64,000 nt of DNA, taken from Flectobacillus rivi (GTDB lineage: Bacteria > Bacteroidota > Bacteroidia > Cytophagales > Spirosomataceae). A program made the position numbers and the translations under genes. Below the pieces are notes generated by a model, which searched no databases, had not been told where the DNA came from, and saw only the letters and a list, made by a program, of their open reading frames with translations. Positions within the stretch are counted from its first letter, which is position 1. Each line of letters begins with the position of its first letter. The stretch covers positions 310,001 through 374,000 of the forward strand of contig NZ_JASHIE010000002.1 in NCBI RefSeq assembly GCF_030056655.1, in the 5' to 3' direction. Shown piece after piece: positions 1 through 9,525 of this stretch.

Positions 1-439
1 GAAGTTCTTTTTGGAGTTCTTCTTGGACATTGGCGTAAAACTCGCTATTTGAAAAGGCTTTTTTCTCTTCAAATAAGCGCTTTCTAAATTTACGAGCATA
101 CAATTCTGTCACATCAAAAATACACTGTGAATAGGCCACCAACTGCTGTTTTTGTTCCTCCGTATTTGCCACTAAGTAAGAGGTATTTCTAGTAAAAACT
201 GCTTTAACTTTATTATTAAAATTCTTGGTCAACATAAACGAGGCTGCGCTCATACGAAATCCAAAATCGATACTGCAACTGGCTTGACATCCATATAAAT
301 TACCACTATTCGATGGTGACTTCGCCATAAAATCACTGATTTTCAATGGACTTTCTCCGCTCCAAACGATAACACTTTGGGCATTTGATTGTGTAATTTG
401 AAAGATAGAAAAAAGCAAAATTAATGTGTATTTGAGCAT
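1..439 (-). CDS. DUF922-like secreted protein, degenerate active site (partial)
   Basis: The frame is open from the ATG at 439 (minus strand) past base 1, so only about 146 N-terminal codons are visible. It starts with a signal peptide (MLKYTLILLFSIFQITQSNA, then a Q). The mature part has VIVWSGESPLKISDFM and later YSQCIFDVTELYARKF. These align by eye with the complete protein at 35103-36176 (LFWSTSRPLRWSDFHGKPP and HEQLHFDITKTIIEKF), which looks like the DUF922 family of predicted zinc proteases. Here the HEQLH zinc motif reads YSQCI, so both His and the Glu are gone. I infer a non-catalytic paralogue. The C-terminus is outside the window, so a relocated motif cannot be excluded. Confidence 0.6.
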   Translation of the reverse strand, partial: MLKYTLILLFSIFQITQSNAQSVIVWSGESPLKISDFMAKSPSNSGNLYGCQASCSIDFGFRMSAASFMLTKNFNNKVKAVFTRNTSYLVANTEEQKQQLVAYSQCIFDVTELYARKFRKRLFEEKKAFSNSEFYANVQEELQKEL

Positions 440-649
440 AGTGTTGTGAGTTTGTTTTAAAGGTAACGATGTGGTTTATTTTGAAATTGTCTATTAAGTT
501 AGGTTAGAAAAGTTTCATTACAAAAGTGGGGGATAACATATTGAGTGATTGAGGGAATGAGCTCTTTAGTCAGTTTATAAACTGTTAAAAAAATAAGTCC
601 AAGACTAAGTTTTGAACTAGTAATTTTTCAGAAACCTATCATTTACTTT
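440..649. other. Intergenic stretch with dispersed repeat
   Basis: This is AT-rich DNA between the start of the partial DUF922-like gene and the nested palindrome. Bases 574-622 hold one member of a dispersed repeat: the perfect palindrome AGTTTATAAACT, followed by AAGTCCAAGACTAAG and TTTTGAACTAG. Other copies are at 19254-19303 (inverted) and 41052-41079. No ORF with family character is seen. Confidence 0.5.
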
Positions 650-817
650 AGCTCCGTAGGAGCGACAGTTTGGTAGTAAAGAATCATTCTACTCTGGCAT
701 TACAGAGCGCCGTAGGTGCGAAAGACTGCAAAATAATCTGCTTTCTTTCGCACCTACGGCGCTCAGAGAAGGTTTTCTTAAAGAATTATTCTACCATACT
801 GACGCTCCTACGGAGCT
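650..817. repeat. Nested palindromic repeat, copy 1
   Basis: The outer arms are AGCTCCGTAGGAGCG plus CAGTTTGGTAG on the left and CTACCATACTG plus CGCTCCTACGGAGCT on the right. The inner arms are GAGCGCCGTAGGTGCGAAAG and its complement. The whole can fold into a long cruciform or a double hairpin. A second copy with the same architecture lies at 40826-40995. It is intergenic, just downstream of the mutS stop codon, and has no coding capacity. It resembles REP/BIME-type or MITE repeats moved in trans. Confidence 0.8.
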
Positions 818-856
818 TTAAAAACGGCAAAATCATTTGAAATTTTATGCTGCCCC

Positions 857-3526
857 CTACTCTAACATCTTTTTAAACTCATTCAATTTCAGCAAGGCTT
901 CTATTGGAGAGAGCGTATTGACATCTAATTTCTTAAGAGCTTCCTGTATTTTTTCAAGTTTTGGATTACTTGCTTCAAAAATATTCATTTGATAATTCTG
1001 TTTTGGCATCTCTTTTATGGTAGTGCGATGCTGTTCTTTGGAACGATTGCGTTCTAATTCCGCCAAAATTTCGTTGGCACGATGTACTACACTCACAGGC
1101 ATACCTGCCAATTGCGCTACATGAATACCAAAACTGTGCTCTGAACCACCTTCCATCAACTTACGCATAAAGATGATTTTGTTGCCTACTTCTTTTACCG
1201 AAACATTGAAGTTTTTGATACGTTTAAAGTCTGTGGTCAACTCATTGAGTTCGTGATAGTGCGTAGCAAATAGCGTTTTGGGTCTGAAATGCGAGTGATT
1301 ATGCAAATATTCGGCAATAGCCCAAGCAATAGATACCCCATCATAAGTACTTGTACCACGTCCAATTTCGTCCATCAAGACTAAGCTTCTGTCCGAAAGA
1401 TTATTCAAAATGCTTGCCGTTTCGGTCATTTCAACCATAAAGGTAGACTCACCTTTACTCAAGTTATCGCTGGCTCCTACACGGGTAAATACCTTATCGA
1501 CAATCCCAATTTCGGCTGCTTGAGCAGGGACAAAACAACCAATTTGTGCCATTAATACAATCAAGGCTGTTTGGCGCAACAAGGCAGACTTACCCGCCAT
1601 GTTTGGTCCTGTAATGATAATAATCTGTTGTTCGGCATCGTCCAAATGCAAATCGTTTGGCACGTATGCTTCGCCCAATGGCAATTGCTGTTCAATTACT
1701 GGGTGGCGCCCTTCTTTGATTTCGAGGATTTTAGTATCAGTTACATTAGGTTGCGTATAATTATTTTTCTCTGCCACTTTTGCAAAGTTGGTCAGCACAT
1801 CCAATACGGCTATCATTCTTGCATTTTGTTGAATTTGCAAGACATATTCATTAGCTACGTTTACCAAATCATTGAAAATACGCTGTTCGATGACAAAGAT
1901 TTTATCTTCAGCTCCTATAATTGTTTCTTCGTATTCCTTTAGTTCTGGCGTGATATAACGCTCAGCGTTTACCAAAGTTTGTTTACGAATCCAATCAACA
2001 GGCACTTTATCTTTATGCGAATTGGTCACTTCCAAATAATATCCAAATACCTTATTAAAGGAAATCTTCAGTGAAGTAATACCAGTACGCTCAATTTCGC
2101 GGTTTTGTAATTTTATCAAAAAGTCTTTTCCAGAATAGGCCACCTTCAATAAAGCATCTAAATCTTCATCGACGCCCTCACGAATCATATTCCCTTGATT
2201 GGTGACAATAGGTACTTCGTCACGGAGTTCTTTCTGGATTTTTTCTAGTAAAAAATGACAAGGGTTCAACTGGTCAGCATAGCGTTTGAGAACGTCAGCT
2301 CCCAAATCATTACCAAAATCCAAAAGTGCCTCTTGGATATGCCCTTTGATTGGTTCGATATGTGACAAGGCTTTTTTCAATTGCAACATCTCACGAGGAT
2401 TGATGCGACGTACCGCCACCTTCGAAATCAATCGTTCTAAGTCACCAATCTGCTTAAGATGTTGTTGTAGCGTCTCTCTTAGTTCAAGATGTTTTTTGAA
2501 AAATGCTACGGTATTTAATCTTTCCTGAATCAAAGACTTTTCTTTAAGTGGCAACACCAACCACTTGCGCAACAAACGTGCACCCATTGGCGTATGGGTT
2601 TGGTCAATGATGTTAATCAAAGGTACTCCACCTTCTTGTTGAGGATGAACAAGCTCAAGGTTGCGAATAGTAAATTTATCTAGCCATACATACTTATCTT
2701 CCTCCAAACGGTTGATACGAACGATATGTCCCACTTCTCGGTGCTCAGTCTCAGCGAGATAATGTAAAATTACCCCAGCGGCAATGATGCCTTCATTGAG
2801 CGTCTCTACCCCAAATCCTTTTAACGAATTGGTTTTGAAATGGTTAATCAACAAAGGATAGGCAAAATCATAGGTAAACACCCATTCTTCCAAAGCGAAA
2901 GTATTGAACTTGTCGCCAAAAAGTTGGGTAAACTCTTGTCGGTATTTTTTACAATACAATACCTCGGAAGGCATAAAACTCTGTAGAAGTTTTTCAATAT
3001 AAGCAGCACTTCCTTGCGAGCATAAAAACTCACCAGTAGACACGTCCAAGAACGAAATACCGATAACATCTTTTGAAAAACCTGCAAAAGAAATTGAAGC
3101 TAAATAGTTATTTTGCTTCACATCAAGCACGTTATCGTTGAAGGATACTCCAGGAGTAACTAGCTCAGTAACCCCACGTTTTACGATACCCTTGGCAGTA
3201 GCAGGGTCTTCTAATTGGTCGCAAATGGCCACACGCTGACCTGCACGTACTAATTTAGGCAAATATGTATCCAAAGAGTGGTGTGGAAATCCTGCCAATT
3301 GGTCATCGGCTGTACCGTTGTTGCGACGAGTCAAAACAATACCTAAAATTTTGGAAGCAGTAACGGCATCTTCTCCAAAAGTTTCATAAAAATCCCCTAC
3401 CCTAAACAGCAACAAAGCGCCAGGATATTTGATTTTGATTTGATTATACTGTTTTGCGAGAGGTGTTTCGTTTGCTTTTTTAGCGGGTTTATTATCAGTA
3501 TCTGTATTCTTTGAAGGTCTTGCCAT
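857..3526 (-). CDS. mutS: DNA mismatch repair protein MutS
   Basis: 889 aa, close to the usual 850-890 for MutS. It recognises base mismatches and small loops and starts methyl-independent mismatch repair with MutL. The N-terminal mismatch-binding motif is GDFYETFGEDA (the Phe and Glu of the F-x-E pair) near residue 45. The connector, lever and clamp domains follow. The C-terminal ATPase has Walker A GPNMAGKSALLRQ and Walker B LVLMDEIGRGTSTYDG, then TLFATHYHEL. The GPNMAGKSA form (instead of GPNMGGKST) is what I recall for Bacteroidota. It is a single gene with its own promoter region (3527-3830). Intact. Confidence 0.97.
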   Translation of the reverse strand: MARPSKNTDTDNKPAKKANETPLAKQYNQIKIKYPGALLLFRVGDFYETFGEDAVTASKILGIVLTRRNNGTADDQLAGFPHHSLDTYLPKLVRAGQRVAICDQLEDPATAKGIVKRGVTELVTPGVSFNDNVLDVKQNNYLASISFAGFSKDVIGISFLDVSTGEFLCSQGSAAYIEKLLQSFMPSEVLYCKKYRQEFTQLFGDKFNTFALEEWVFTYDFAYPLLINHFKTNSLKGFGVETLNEGIIAAGVILHYLAETEHREVGHIVRINRLEEDKYVWLDKFTIRNLELVHPQQEGGVPLINIIDQTHTPMGARLLRKWLVLPLKEKSLIQERLNTVAFFKKHLELRETLQQHLKQIGDLERLISKVAVRRINPREMLQLKKALSHIEPIKGHIQEALLDFGNDLGADVLKRYADQLNPCHFLLEKIQKELRDEVPIVTNQGNMIREGVDEDLDALLKVAYSGKDFLIKLQNREIERTGITSLKISFNKVFGYYLEVTNSHKDKVPVDWIRKQTLVNAERYITPELKEYEETIIGAEDKIFVIEQRIFNDLVNVANEYVLQIQQNARMIAVLDVLTNFAKVAEKNNYTQPNVTDTKILEIKEGRHPVIEQQLPLGEAYVPNDLHLDDAEQQIIIITGPNMAGKSALLRQTALIVLMAQIGCFVPAQAAEIGIVDKVFTRVGASDNLSKGESTFMVEMTETASILNNLSDRSLVLMDEIGRGTSTYDGVSIAWAIAEYLHNHSHFRPKTLFATHYHELNELTTDFKRIKNFNVSVKEVGNKIIFMRKLMEGGSEHSFGIHVAQLAGMPVSVVHRANEILAELERNRSKEQHRTTIKEMPKQNYQMNIFEASNPKLEKIQEALKKLDVNTLSPIEALLKLNEFKKMLE

Positions 3527-3830
3527 TATGGTATTGATGTAATTGCTAGATTTTGGGGTCGATATAATTGGTTGATGGTATTGTTGATAATATTTTGGAT
3601 ATCTGCTATTTGATTATGGACTTAGAAGAATTGTTAATCTCCCAAATTCGTATCTACAGATATAACACTTAAATTTTATACAATACTAATCAAGAATAGA
3701 AAGTATGTTGACATTAACATGCTCGGCACTATGCTTTAGGCTATTCATTTTCTGAATGTACCCACTCGCCTACAGTCATTTCCTATTCAAGCTTACAAAA
3801 TTAGAGTTTTTAAAGGAATATTGTTTTGTA
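3527..3830. other. mutS upstream region
   Basis: The roughly 300 bp between the mutS start and the czc-operon terminator are AT-rich. They must contain the mutS promoter and leader. I see no convincing -7 box, gene or structured RNA. Small plus-strand ORFs here overlap the terminator and lack family character. Confidence 0.3.
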
Positions 3831-3870
3831 AAAAAGAAAAATCACTGCCAGCATTGCCGGCAGCGATTCC
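3831..3870 (-). terminator. Rho-independent terminator of the czc operon
   Basis: On the minus strand a stem of about 12 bp (AATCGCTGCCGGC / GCTGGCAGTGATT, with one G-T pair) and a short AAT loop are followed by TTTTTC and more T. It lies about 90 bases past the czcA stop, so it ends the czcCBA transcript. Confidence 0.75.
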
Positions 3871-3960
3871 TAAACAGACAAATAGATTATTTAGTCTTTA
3901 AGCTAAAAGCTTGTTATATTTTTAGAAGATTAAGGAAAATGTTTCCTTATCTCTGTATTT

Positions 3961-6900
3961 CTATTTATTTCTATACACTCTTTCGTAGAATAATGGGAAA
4001 ATAAAGAGCGTCAATATAGTTGCGCCAATCATCCCACCAATTACTACAATTGCAAGAGGCTTTTGAGATTCTGAGCCAATACCTGAAGAAGTAGCGGCTG
4101 GTAACATCCCGAAAATACCCATCATAGCGGTCATCATTACTGGACGAACCCTCGATTTGACTCCTTCAGTAATCGAGTCGAGCAAGGTCATTTTCTTATG
4201 GAGGTTTTCTTTAAATACCTCAATCATAATTACCCCATTTTGAATACATATACCAAACAAGGCAATAAAACCAATACCTGCCGAAATACTGAAATTGGTA
4301 TGCGTAACCAACAAGGCTACCGAACCACCAATAATCGCAAAGGGTACATTAGAGAATACCAAACCTGCATCTCTCAAGCTACCAAACATTACATAGAGGA
4401 TAAAGAAAATCGCAATCATCGAAATAGGAACTACTTGCGCCAATCGTTTAGACGCACGTTGTTGGTTTTCGAAATCACCTTTCCATTTCATGTCGTATCC
4501 TTTTGGTAGGTTAGGAATGACTTTTTTCACTTCTTGTTGTGCTTCGGCAATGGTACTACCCATATCACGACCACGAACAGAGAATTTCACAGCAATAAAA
4601 CGCTTGGTATCTTCACGGAAAATCAAACTTGGACCTGTCAATGTTTTTACCTCTGCGATTTGCTTAATAGGTATTTTAGTACCGCTCATAGATGGCACCA
4701 TCAAATTGCGAATCTCTTGCTCTGACTTACGGAATTCTGATTGGAAACGTACACGAATATCAAATTTGCGTTCACCTTCGTACAACTGACTGGCAGTCTG
4801 TCCACCAATCGCCATGGCTACTACGGCATCAGCATCGGCTGTTTGTACACCATAGAAGTTCATTTTCTGTTGGTCTAGCTCAATGTGCAATTCTGGCTGT
4901 CCAAGGTTACGGATAATACCTAAATCCTCGATACCTTTTACACGACGCAATACCTTTTCTACTTTCTCTGCTTCACCTTCCAAAAACTCAAAGTCATTTC
5001 CATAGATTTTTACGGCAATTGAACCTTTTACCCCTGAAACTGCTTCTTCTACGTTATCCATAATAGGTTGCGAGAAACCAAATACAACTCCTTGGAAAAT
5101 GCTCAATTTGTTTTCCATTTTCTCAATCAGCTGCGCTTTGGTAAGCTTACTAGCCCATTCTTTTTGTGGATAAATATCTACGTGAAATTCGACGTTATAA
5201 AAACCTGTTGGGTCAGTACCATCGTTCGGGCGACCTGCCTGCGAAAGTACCTGACGAACTTCAGGGAAGCCTTCAAATACCTTACGAATATCGTTGGCAT
5301 AACGCACAGACTCGTCCAAACTAATACTACGTGGCATTGTGGCACGCACGTAAATAGAGCCTTCGTTGAGTTGAGGCAAGAACTCTGTTCCGTGAATAGT
5401 TAAGGTCCAAAAGCCTACAACCGTAATAATACCAGTGGTAATGAAAGTAAATCTTTTATGCGTAAAACAGTAGTTGAAAAGCTTCATCGAATACTTCATT
5501 ACAGCATCGACTAAGAAATTACTTTTCTCTCTTACGTTTTTATTCATTAAGATACTTACCATCACAGGCACCAAAGTCAATGTAAAAATCAAGGCACCTA
5601 GCAAGGCTGAACCCAATGTCCAAGCCAATGGCGTAAACATTTTACCTTCTACTTTTTGGAAGGCAAAAATGGGTAGCAAAGCAATCAAAATAATGATTTT
5701 TGAGGTAAAAATCGCTTTACCCATGCTCGTACCTGTACGCTTGATAATCGACATTTTAGCCAATTTATTAAAGCGCTCCATCCCCACATGCTCCGCTTGA
5801 TGAGCCAAAACCACAATAAGCCCTTCGACTACCACCACGGTACCATCAATAATAATCCCAAAGTCTACCGCTCCTAATGAAAGTAGGTTTACGTTCATAC
5901 CAAGAAGTTTCAGACAACAGAACGCAAACAGCAAAGCCAACGGAATAATCATCGATACAATCAAGGATGCACGCCAGTCAGCCAAGAAAATCAATACGAT
6001 TAATGTTACCAAAACAATCCCTTCTATAAGGTTGTGCGTTACTGTTTCGATACAAAAATCTAGGAGCGTTTGACGATTATAAAACGTTTTGATTTTTACA
6101 CCATTAGGAAGAATTTTTGAGTTTAATTCCTCTACTTTCAAATTCAAGCTTTGAATTACTTCCGATGGATTTTCTCCTTTGCGCATTACCACAATACCTT
6201 CTACAGCATCGTTGTCTTCGCCACGACCCACTTGACCCAAACGAGGCAGAGCCGACTCCGTTACGGTTGCAACCGTTTTTACATAAACAGGTACGCCATT
6301 GATATTATCGACCAAGATATTTTGAATGTCTTGGATATTCTTCAATAAACCTATCCCACGAACCACATAAGCTTGGTTGTTTTTGGTTATTACGTCACCT
6401 CCAACGTTGATATTACTTTTCTCAACAGCTGTAAATACATCTAGGGGAGTAATTTTATAGTCCTGAAGTAAATTAGGATTTACACTAATCTCATACGTTT
6501 TTACTTCACCACCAAAACTTACAATATCAGCCACGCCTGGTACTGAGCGTAAATTACGGTCAATCACCCAGTCTTGAATTTCCTTAAAACGACGAGATGT
6601 CATTCCTTTACCTTCAAGGGTATAACGGAAGATTTCGCCCGTTGGTCCATAAGGCGGTTGTACTTCAGGTTCTACGCCATCAGGAAGTTCAACGCCCATC
6701 AAGGCATTATTGACTTGAATACGAGCAAAGTTATTGTCAACACCGTCGTCGAACATAACCACTACTACAGATAAACCGAATAGCGTTGTAGAACGAACAG
6801 TAGTTTTCTTTTGCACCCCGTTCATCGAGATTTCGAGCGGAGCGGTTACAAATTTTTCAATTTCTTCAGCACTACGCCCAGACCATTGAGTAATGATAGT

Positions 6901-7038
6901 CACCTGAGTATTGGTAACATCGGGAAAGGCGTCAATTGGGGTATTGATAAAACTCGAAATACCTCCAATCACTACTACAGCAGTAAAAAAGAATACTGCA
7001 AATTTATATTTGAGCGATAACGCTAATAGCTTTTTCAT
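3961..7038 (-). CDS. czcA: CzcA-type heavy-metal RND efflux transporter
   Basis: 1025 aa, the normal length of an HME-RND pump. It is an inner-membrane trimer that exports divalent metal cations using the proton gradient. It has an N-terminal TM helix, a first porter loop (FPDVTNTQVTIITQWSG), a TM2-6 bundle, a second periplasmic loop and a final TM bundle. The TM4 proton-relay motif reads DFGIIIDGTVVVVEG (around residue 400), keeping the two Asp and the Glu of the Zn/Co/Cd-type signature DFGxxxDGAxxxxEN. Copper/silver pumps have AxGxxxDAA instead. This points to divalent cations; the exact metal is not decidable. It is the last gene of czcC-czcB-czcA, 98 bp after czcB. Confidence 0.93.
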   Translation of the reverse strand: MKKLLALSLKYKFAVFFFTAVVVIGGISSFINTPIDAFPDVTNTQVTIITQWSGRSAEEIEKFVTAPLEISMNGVQKKTTVRSTTLFGLSVVVVMFDDGVDNNFARIQVNNALMGVELPDGVEPEVQPPYGPTGEIFRYTLEGKGMTSRRFKEIQDWVIDRNLRSVPGVADIVSFGGEVKTYEISVNPNLLQDYKITPLDVFTAVEKSNINVGGDVITKNNQAYVVRGIGLLKNIQDIQNILVDNINGVPVYVKTVATVTESALPRLGQVGRGEDNDAVEGIVVMRKGENPSEVIQSLNLKVEELNSKILPNGVKIKTFYNRQTLLDFCIETVTHNLIEGIVLVTLIVLIFLADWRASLIVSMIIPLALLFAFCCLKLLGMNVNLLSLGAVDFGIIIDGTVVVVEGLIVVLAHQAEHVGMERFNKLAKMSIIKRTGTSMGKAIFTSKIIILIALLPIFAFQKVEGKMFTPLAWTLGSALLGALIFTLTLVPVMVSILMNKNVREKSNFLVDAVMKYSMKLFNYCFTHKRFTFITTGIITVVGFWTLTIHGTEFLPQLNEGSIYVRATMPRSISLDESVRYANDIRKVFEGFPEVRQVLSQAGRPNDGTDPTGFYNVEFHVDIYPQKEWASKLTKAQLIEKMENKLSIFQGVVFGFSQPIMDNVEEAVSGVKGSIAVKIYGNDFEFLEGEAEKVEKVLRRVKGIEDLGIIRNLGQPELHIELDQQKMNFYGVQTADADAVVAMAIGGQTASQLYEGERKFDIRVRFQSEFRKSEQEIRNLMVPSMSGTKIPIKQIAEVKTLTGPSLIFREDTKRFIAVKFSVRGRDMGSTIAEAQQEVKKVIPNLPKGYDMKWKGDFENQQRASKRLAQVVPISMIAIFFILYVMFGSLRDAGLVFSNVPFAIIGGSVALLVTHTNFSISAGIGFIALFGICIQNGVIMIEVFKENLHKKMTLLDSITEGVKSRVRPVMMTAMMGIFGMLPAATSSGIGSESQKPLAIVVIGGMIGATILTLFIFPLFYERVYRNK

Positions 7039-7136
7039 CCGAATGAGTGATTTATAAGAATACTGTTTTGAACAATTTATTGCATAAGCTGAATAGTCTT
7101 TTCCAGTTGAAAAACACCATTACTTCACTTTGCGAA

Positions 7137-8237
7137 TTAGTTTACCAATGCGTTGTACACCAACAATTGGTTTTTGTTCATTACATTTTCACCCTCTTTC
7201 AAACCTGAAATCACATAAGTTTTATTAGAGTTTTGTTTCGCAATCTGGATTTCTCTTACTTCCAAATGCTTGGCATCCTTATAAACAACCACAAAATTTT
7301 TGTTTTGGTCAAAAATTACCGCCGACGAAGGAATCGCAATACTTCTATCTGACGAGCTATAACTCACATTTACTTGCGCAAACATTTCTGGTTTCATCAA
7401 AAAGCCAGGGTTTGCCATATTGATACGCACTTGTAAAGTACGAGTTTCAGGATCAAGGGCATTACTCATTTTGTTGACAACTCCTTTGATTACTTTGTCA
7501 GGATATGAAATCAACTTTACTTCAACCTGCGAGCCTACATGTACTTTCGCAATATCTGCTTCATACACGTTTGCTACCACTTGAATTTGAGATAAATCGG
7601 CAATAGTAAAAAATGCTCCTGTTTCGCCTTCGTGGAAAGACATTTTATCAGAAATGGCATTGTTTTTTTCAATTACATAACCTGAAATTGGCGCTTTCAA
7701 GGTATAAAACGCATTTTTTACACTGTAAATACTCGAAACTTCTTTGGCGCGTTTCAATGACCCTTGAGCTTTCAATACATCGTTTTGAGCAAAAGTCACG
7801 TCTTTTTCTGATGCCAAACCTGCTTTGTACATATCTTTTTGTACTTGCAAGTTTTTCTGAGCTGAAAGCAAATCTGAAGTAGCACTAACCGTTTGATTTT
7901 CAACGTCTGCCACCTCTGATGAGTGAACTACAGCAAGTGTTTGTCCTTTGTTGACAAAATCACCCAAATTAGCATGGATTTTTTCGATAACACCATCTAC
8001 CAAAGGTGACACTTTTACTTGTTTATCTTCGTAAGGCATTACTTTGCCTGTCAACTGCAATTGTGTTTGAATAGGCTCCAAGGTTGCTGGTGCCAAGCTC
8101 AATTCTTGCTTTAGGCGTTGTGAAAGTTCAAAAGGCTGATCCTCTGCTTTTGATTCATTATCTGCCTGTGAAGAGCTACAAGCAGTAGCCAAAGTTGAGA
8201 TTGCAAGAATTGAAAGATACTTTATATGCTTTTTCAT
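7137..8237 (-). CDS. czcB: CzcB-like periplasmic adaptor (RND membrane-fusion protein)
   Basis: 366 aa lipoprotein. The signal peptide ends in a lipobox (ISTLATAC, Cys at about residue 20) followed by SSSQ. It then has the paired lipoyl/barrel-sandwich halves (VDGVIEKIHANLGDFVNKGQ and KAPISGYVIEKNNAISD) around an alpha-hairpin, then a beta-barrel and a membrane-proximal domain. It links CzcA to the outer-membrane channel. It starts 19 bp after the czcC stop codon and precedes czcA, so it is co-transcribed. There is no His-rich N-terminal metal-binding extension such as the one in classic CzcB. Confidence 0.9.
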   Translation of the reverse strand: MKKHIKYLSILAISTLATACSSSQADNESKAEDQPFELSQRLKQELSLAPATLEPIQTQLQLTGKVMPYEDKQVKVSPLVDGVIEKIHANLGDFVNKGQTLAVVHSSEVADVENQTVSATSDLLSAQKNLQVQKDMYKAGLASEKDVTFAQNDVLKAQGSLKRAKEVSSIYSVKNAFYTLKAPISGYVIEKNNAISDKMSFHEGETGAFFTIADLSQIQVVANVYEADIAKVHVGSQVEVKLISYPDKVIKGVVNKMSNALDPETRTLQVRINMANPGFLMKPEMFAQVNVSYSSSDRSIAIPSSAVIFDQNKNFVVVYKDAKHLEVREIQIAKQNSNKTYVISGLKEGENVMNKNQLLVYNALVN

Positions 8238-8256
8238 TGTGATGTCTGTTTAAATC

Positions 8257-9525
8257 TTAAAGAACTTTTTTGCCTACTACAAAATTGAGATTTTCGAATG
8301 TCTGCATTCTTGTATTTTGAAGTGTATTGATTTGCGTAACGGTAATTTTATACGACTCCAAAAAGTCCATAAACTCTAATAAAGTGATATTACGCTTTTG
8401 GTAGTTTTGCACTACCCCATCAATCAACTTATTAAAGCTTGGCAAATAGTTTTTATCAAGTGTCTTATATAGACGTTCCGCTTCTTGTGCTTTAAGCAAA
8501 GCTTGCAAAACGTCATTGTTAATTTGTACGTCGGTTTGTGCTAAATTTTGTTTGTTTGCTTGAATCGTATTTTCAGCAATCTTGATATTTCCTTGATTTT
8601 TGTTAAACACAGGCAAATCCATCGCAATCGTCAAGCCGTGGTAATTATTGAGATAACTACCTGCACGGTCATAACTATAGCCAATCGTCAAATCAGGTGT
8701 TGCCATTGCTTTTTGCAACGCCAAATCTGCTGAAGCTAATCGTACAGATGCCTCTTGAATCTTACGGTCATAACGATTATCAGTAGCATTGTTGATTAAC
8801 TCACTGAGCTGTAAGCCTGCTGCACTTTTTTGTTCCAAAGCGTTATCATCTACAACTGGATGCACCGTTTTGGTGGAAGTATCAGACAAAAGCACTTTAA
8901 GTATGGCTTGATTATCAGTAATTTCCAAAATAATATTGGAACGTTCTGTTTCAAGACTTACCAAAAAAGACTGCAAACGAATCAGTTCTTTTTGTGGCAC
9001 ATTACCTCTATTTACTTGATCCGAATAAGCACTCAAAAGTTTATTGAGGGTTTCTATTTCTTGTTCATACGTGGCTAATGTTTTTTGCAAATAATGTATT
9101 GTATAAAAACTAGCATGTAACTGATAGGTCAAACCTCTTGCTATTTCAAAAAACTGATAATCTGTGATTTCAGCATTGATTTTGGCAACATTGACTTGTT
9201 TATTGCGCTTTCCTGCCAATAGAATCAACTGTTGAATCTGTAAAGTTCTTTCACCAAAAGCACCGATAGGCGCATCATTGGCGATTGTCTTCATGGTATT
9301 CAACCCTTGTTCGTAGTTGATGTTAGGATTAGGCAAAAGTTTCGCCTGAATGATTGCAGCTTTAGAAGCTTCGATGTTATACTTCTGCGCTAGCAAAGTG
9401 AGGTTGTTTTTGACAAACTGTTGTTCGGCCTCGTCAATGTTTAGGCGCAATGTATCACGGCTTTGAGACAAAGCCACATTGGCACTACACATCAAGCCGA
9501 AAATCCATACCAAATAGGATTTCAT
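8257..9525 (-). CDS. czcC: TolC-family outer-membrane efflux protein (CzcC-like)
   Basis: 422 aa with signal peptide MKSYLVWIFGLMCSANVALS. It is mostly long alpha-helices rich in Gln, Asn and Glu, in two similar halves (residues about 25-215 and 240-420). This is the outer-membrane-factor fold that forms the trimeric exit duct. It is the first gene of czcCBA. It is a typical CzcC-sized protein and no truncation is seen. Confidence 0.9.
   Translation of the reverse strand: MKSYLVWIFGLMCSANVALSQSRDTLRLNIDEAEQQFVKNNLTLLAQKYNIEASKAAIIQAKLLPNPNINYEQGLNTMKTIANDAPIGAFGERTLQIQQLILLAGKRNKQVNVAKINAEITDYQFFEIARGLTYQLHASFYTIHYLQKTLATYEQEIETLNKLLSAYSDQVNRGNVPQKELIRLQSFLVSLETERSNIILEITDNQAILKVLLSDTSTKTVHPVVDDNALEQKSAAGLQLSELINNATDNRYDRKIQEASVRLASADLALQKAMATPDLTIGYSYDRAGSYLNNYHGLTIAMDLPVFNKNQGNIKIAENTIQANKQNLAQTDVQINNDVLQALLKAQEAERLYKTLDKNYLPSFNKLIDGVVQNYQKRNITLLEFMDFLESYKITVTQINTLQNTRMQTFENLNFVVGKKVL

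Noticed and set aside
1571..1942. 123-aa ORF antisense to mutS
   Set aside because: It lies wholly inside the strong MutS frame, has no family features, and is typical of shadow ORFs on the opposite strand.
3756..4004. 82-aa plus-strand ORF between mutS and czcA
   Set aside because: It runs through the czc terminator and into the antisense of the czcA end and has no family features.
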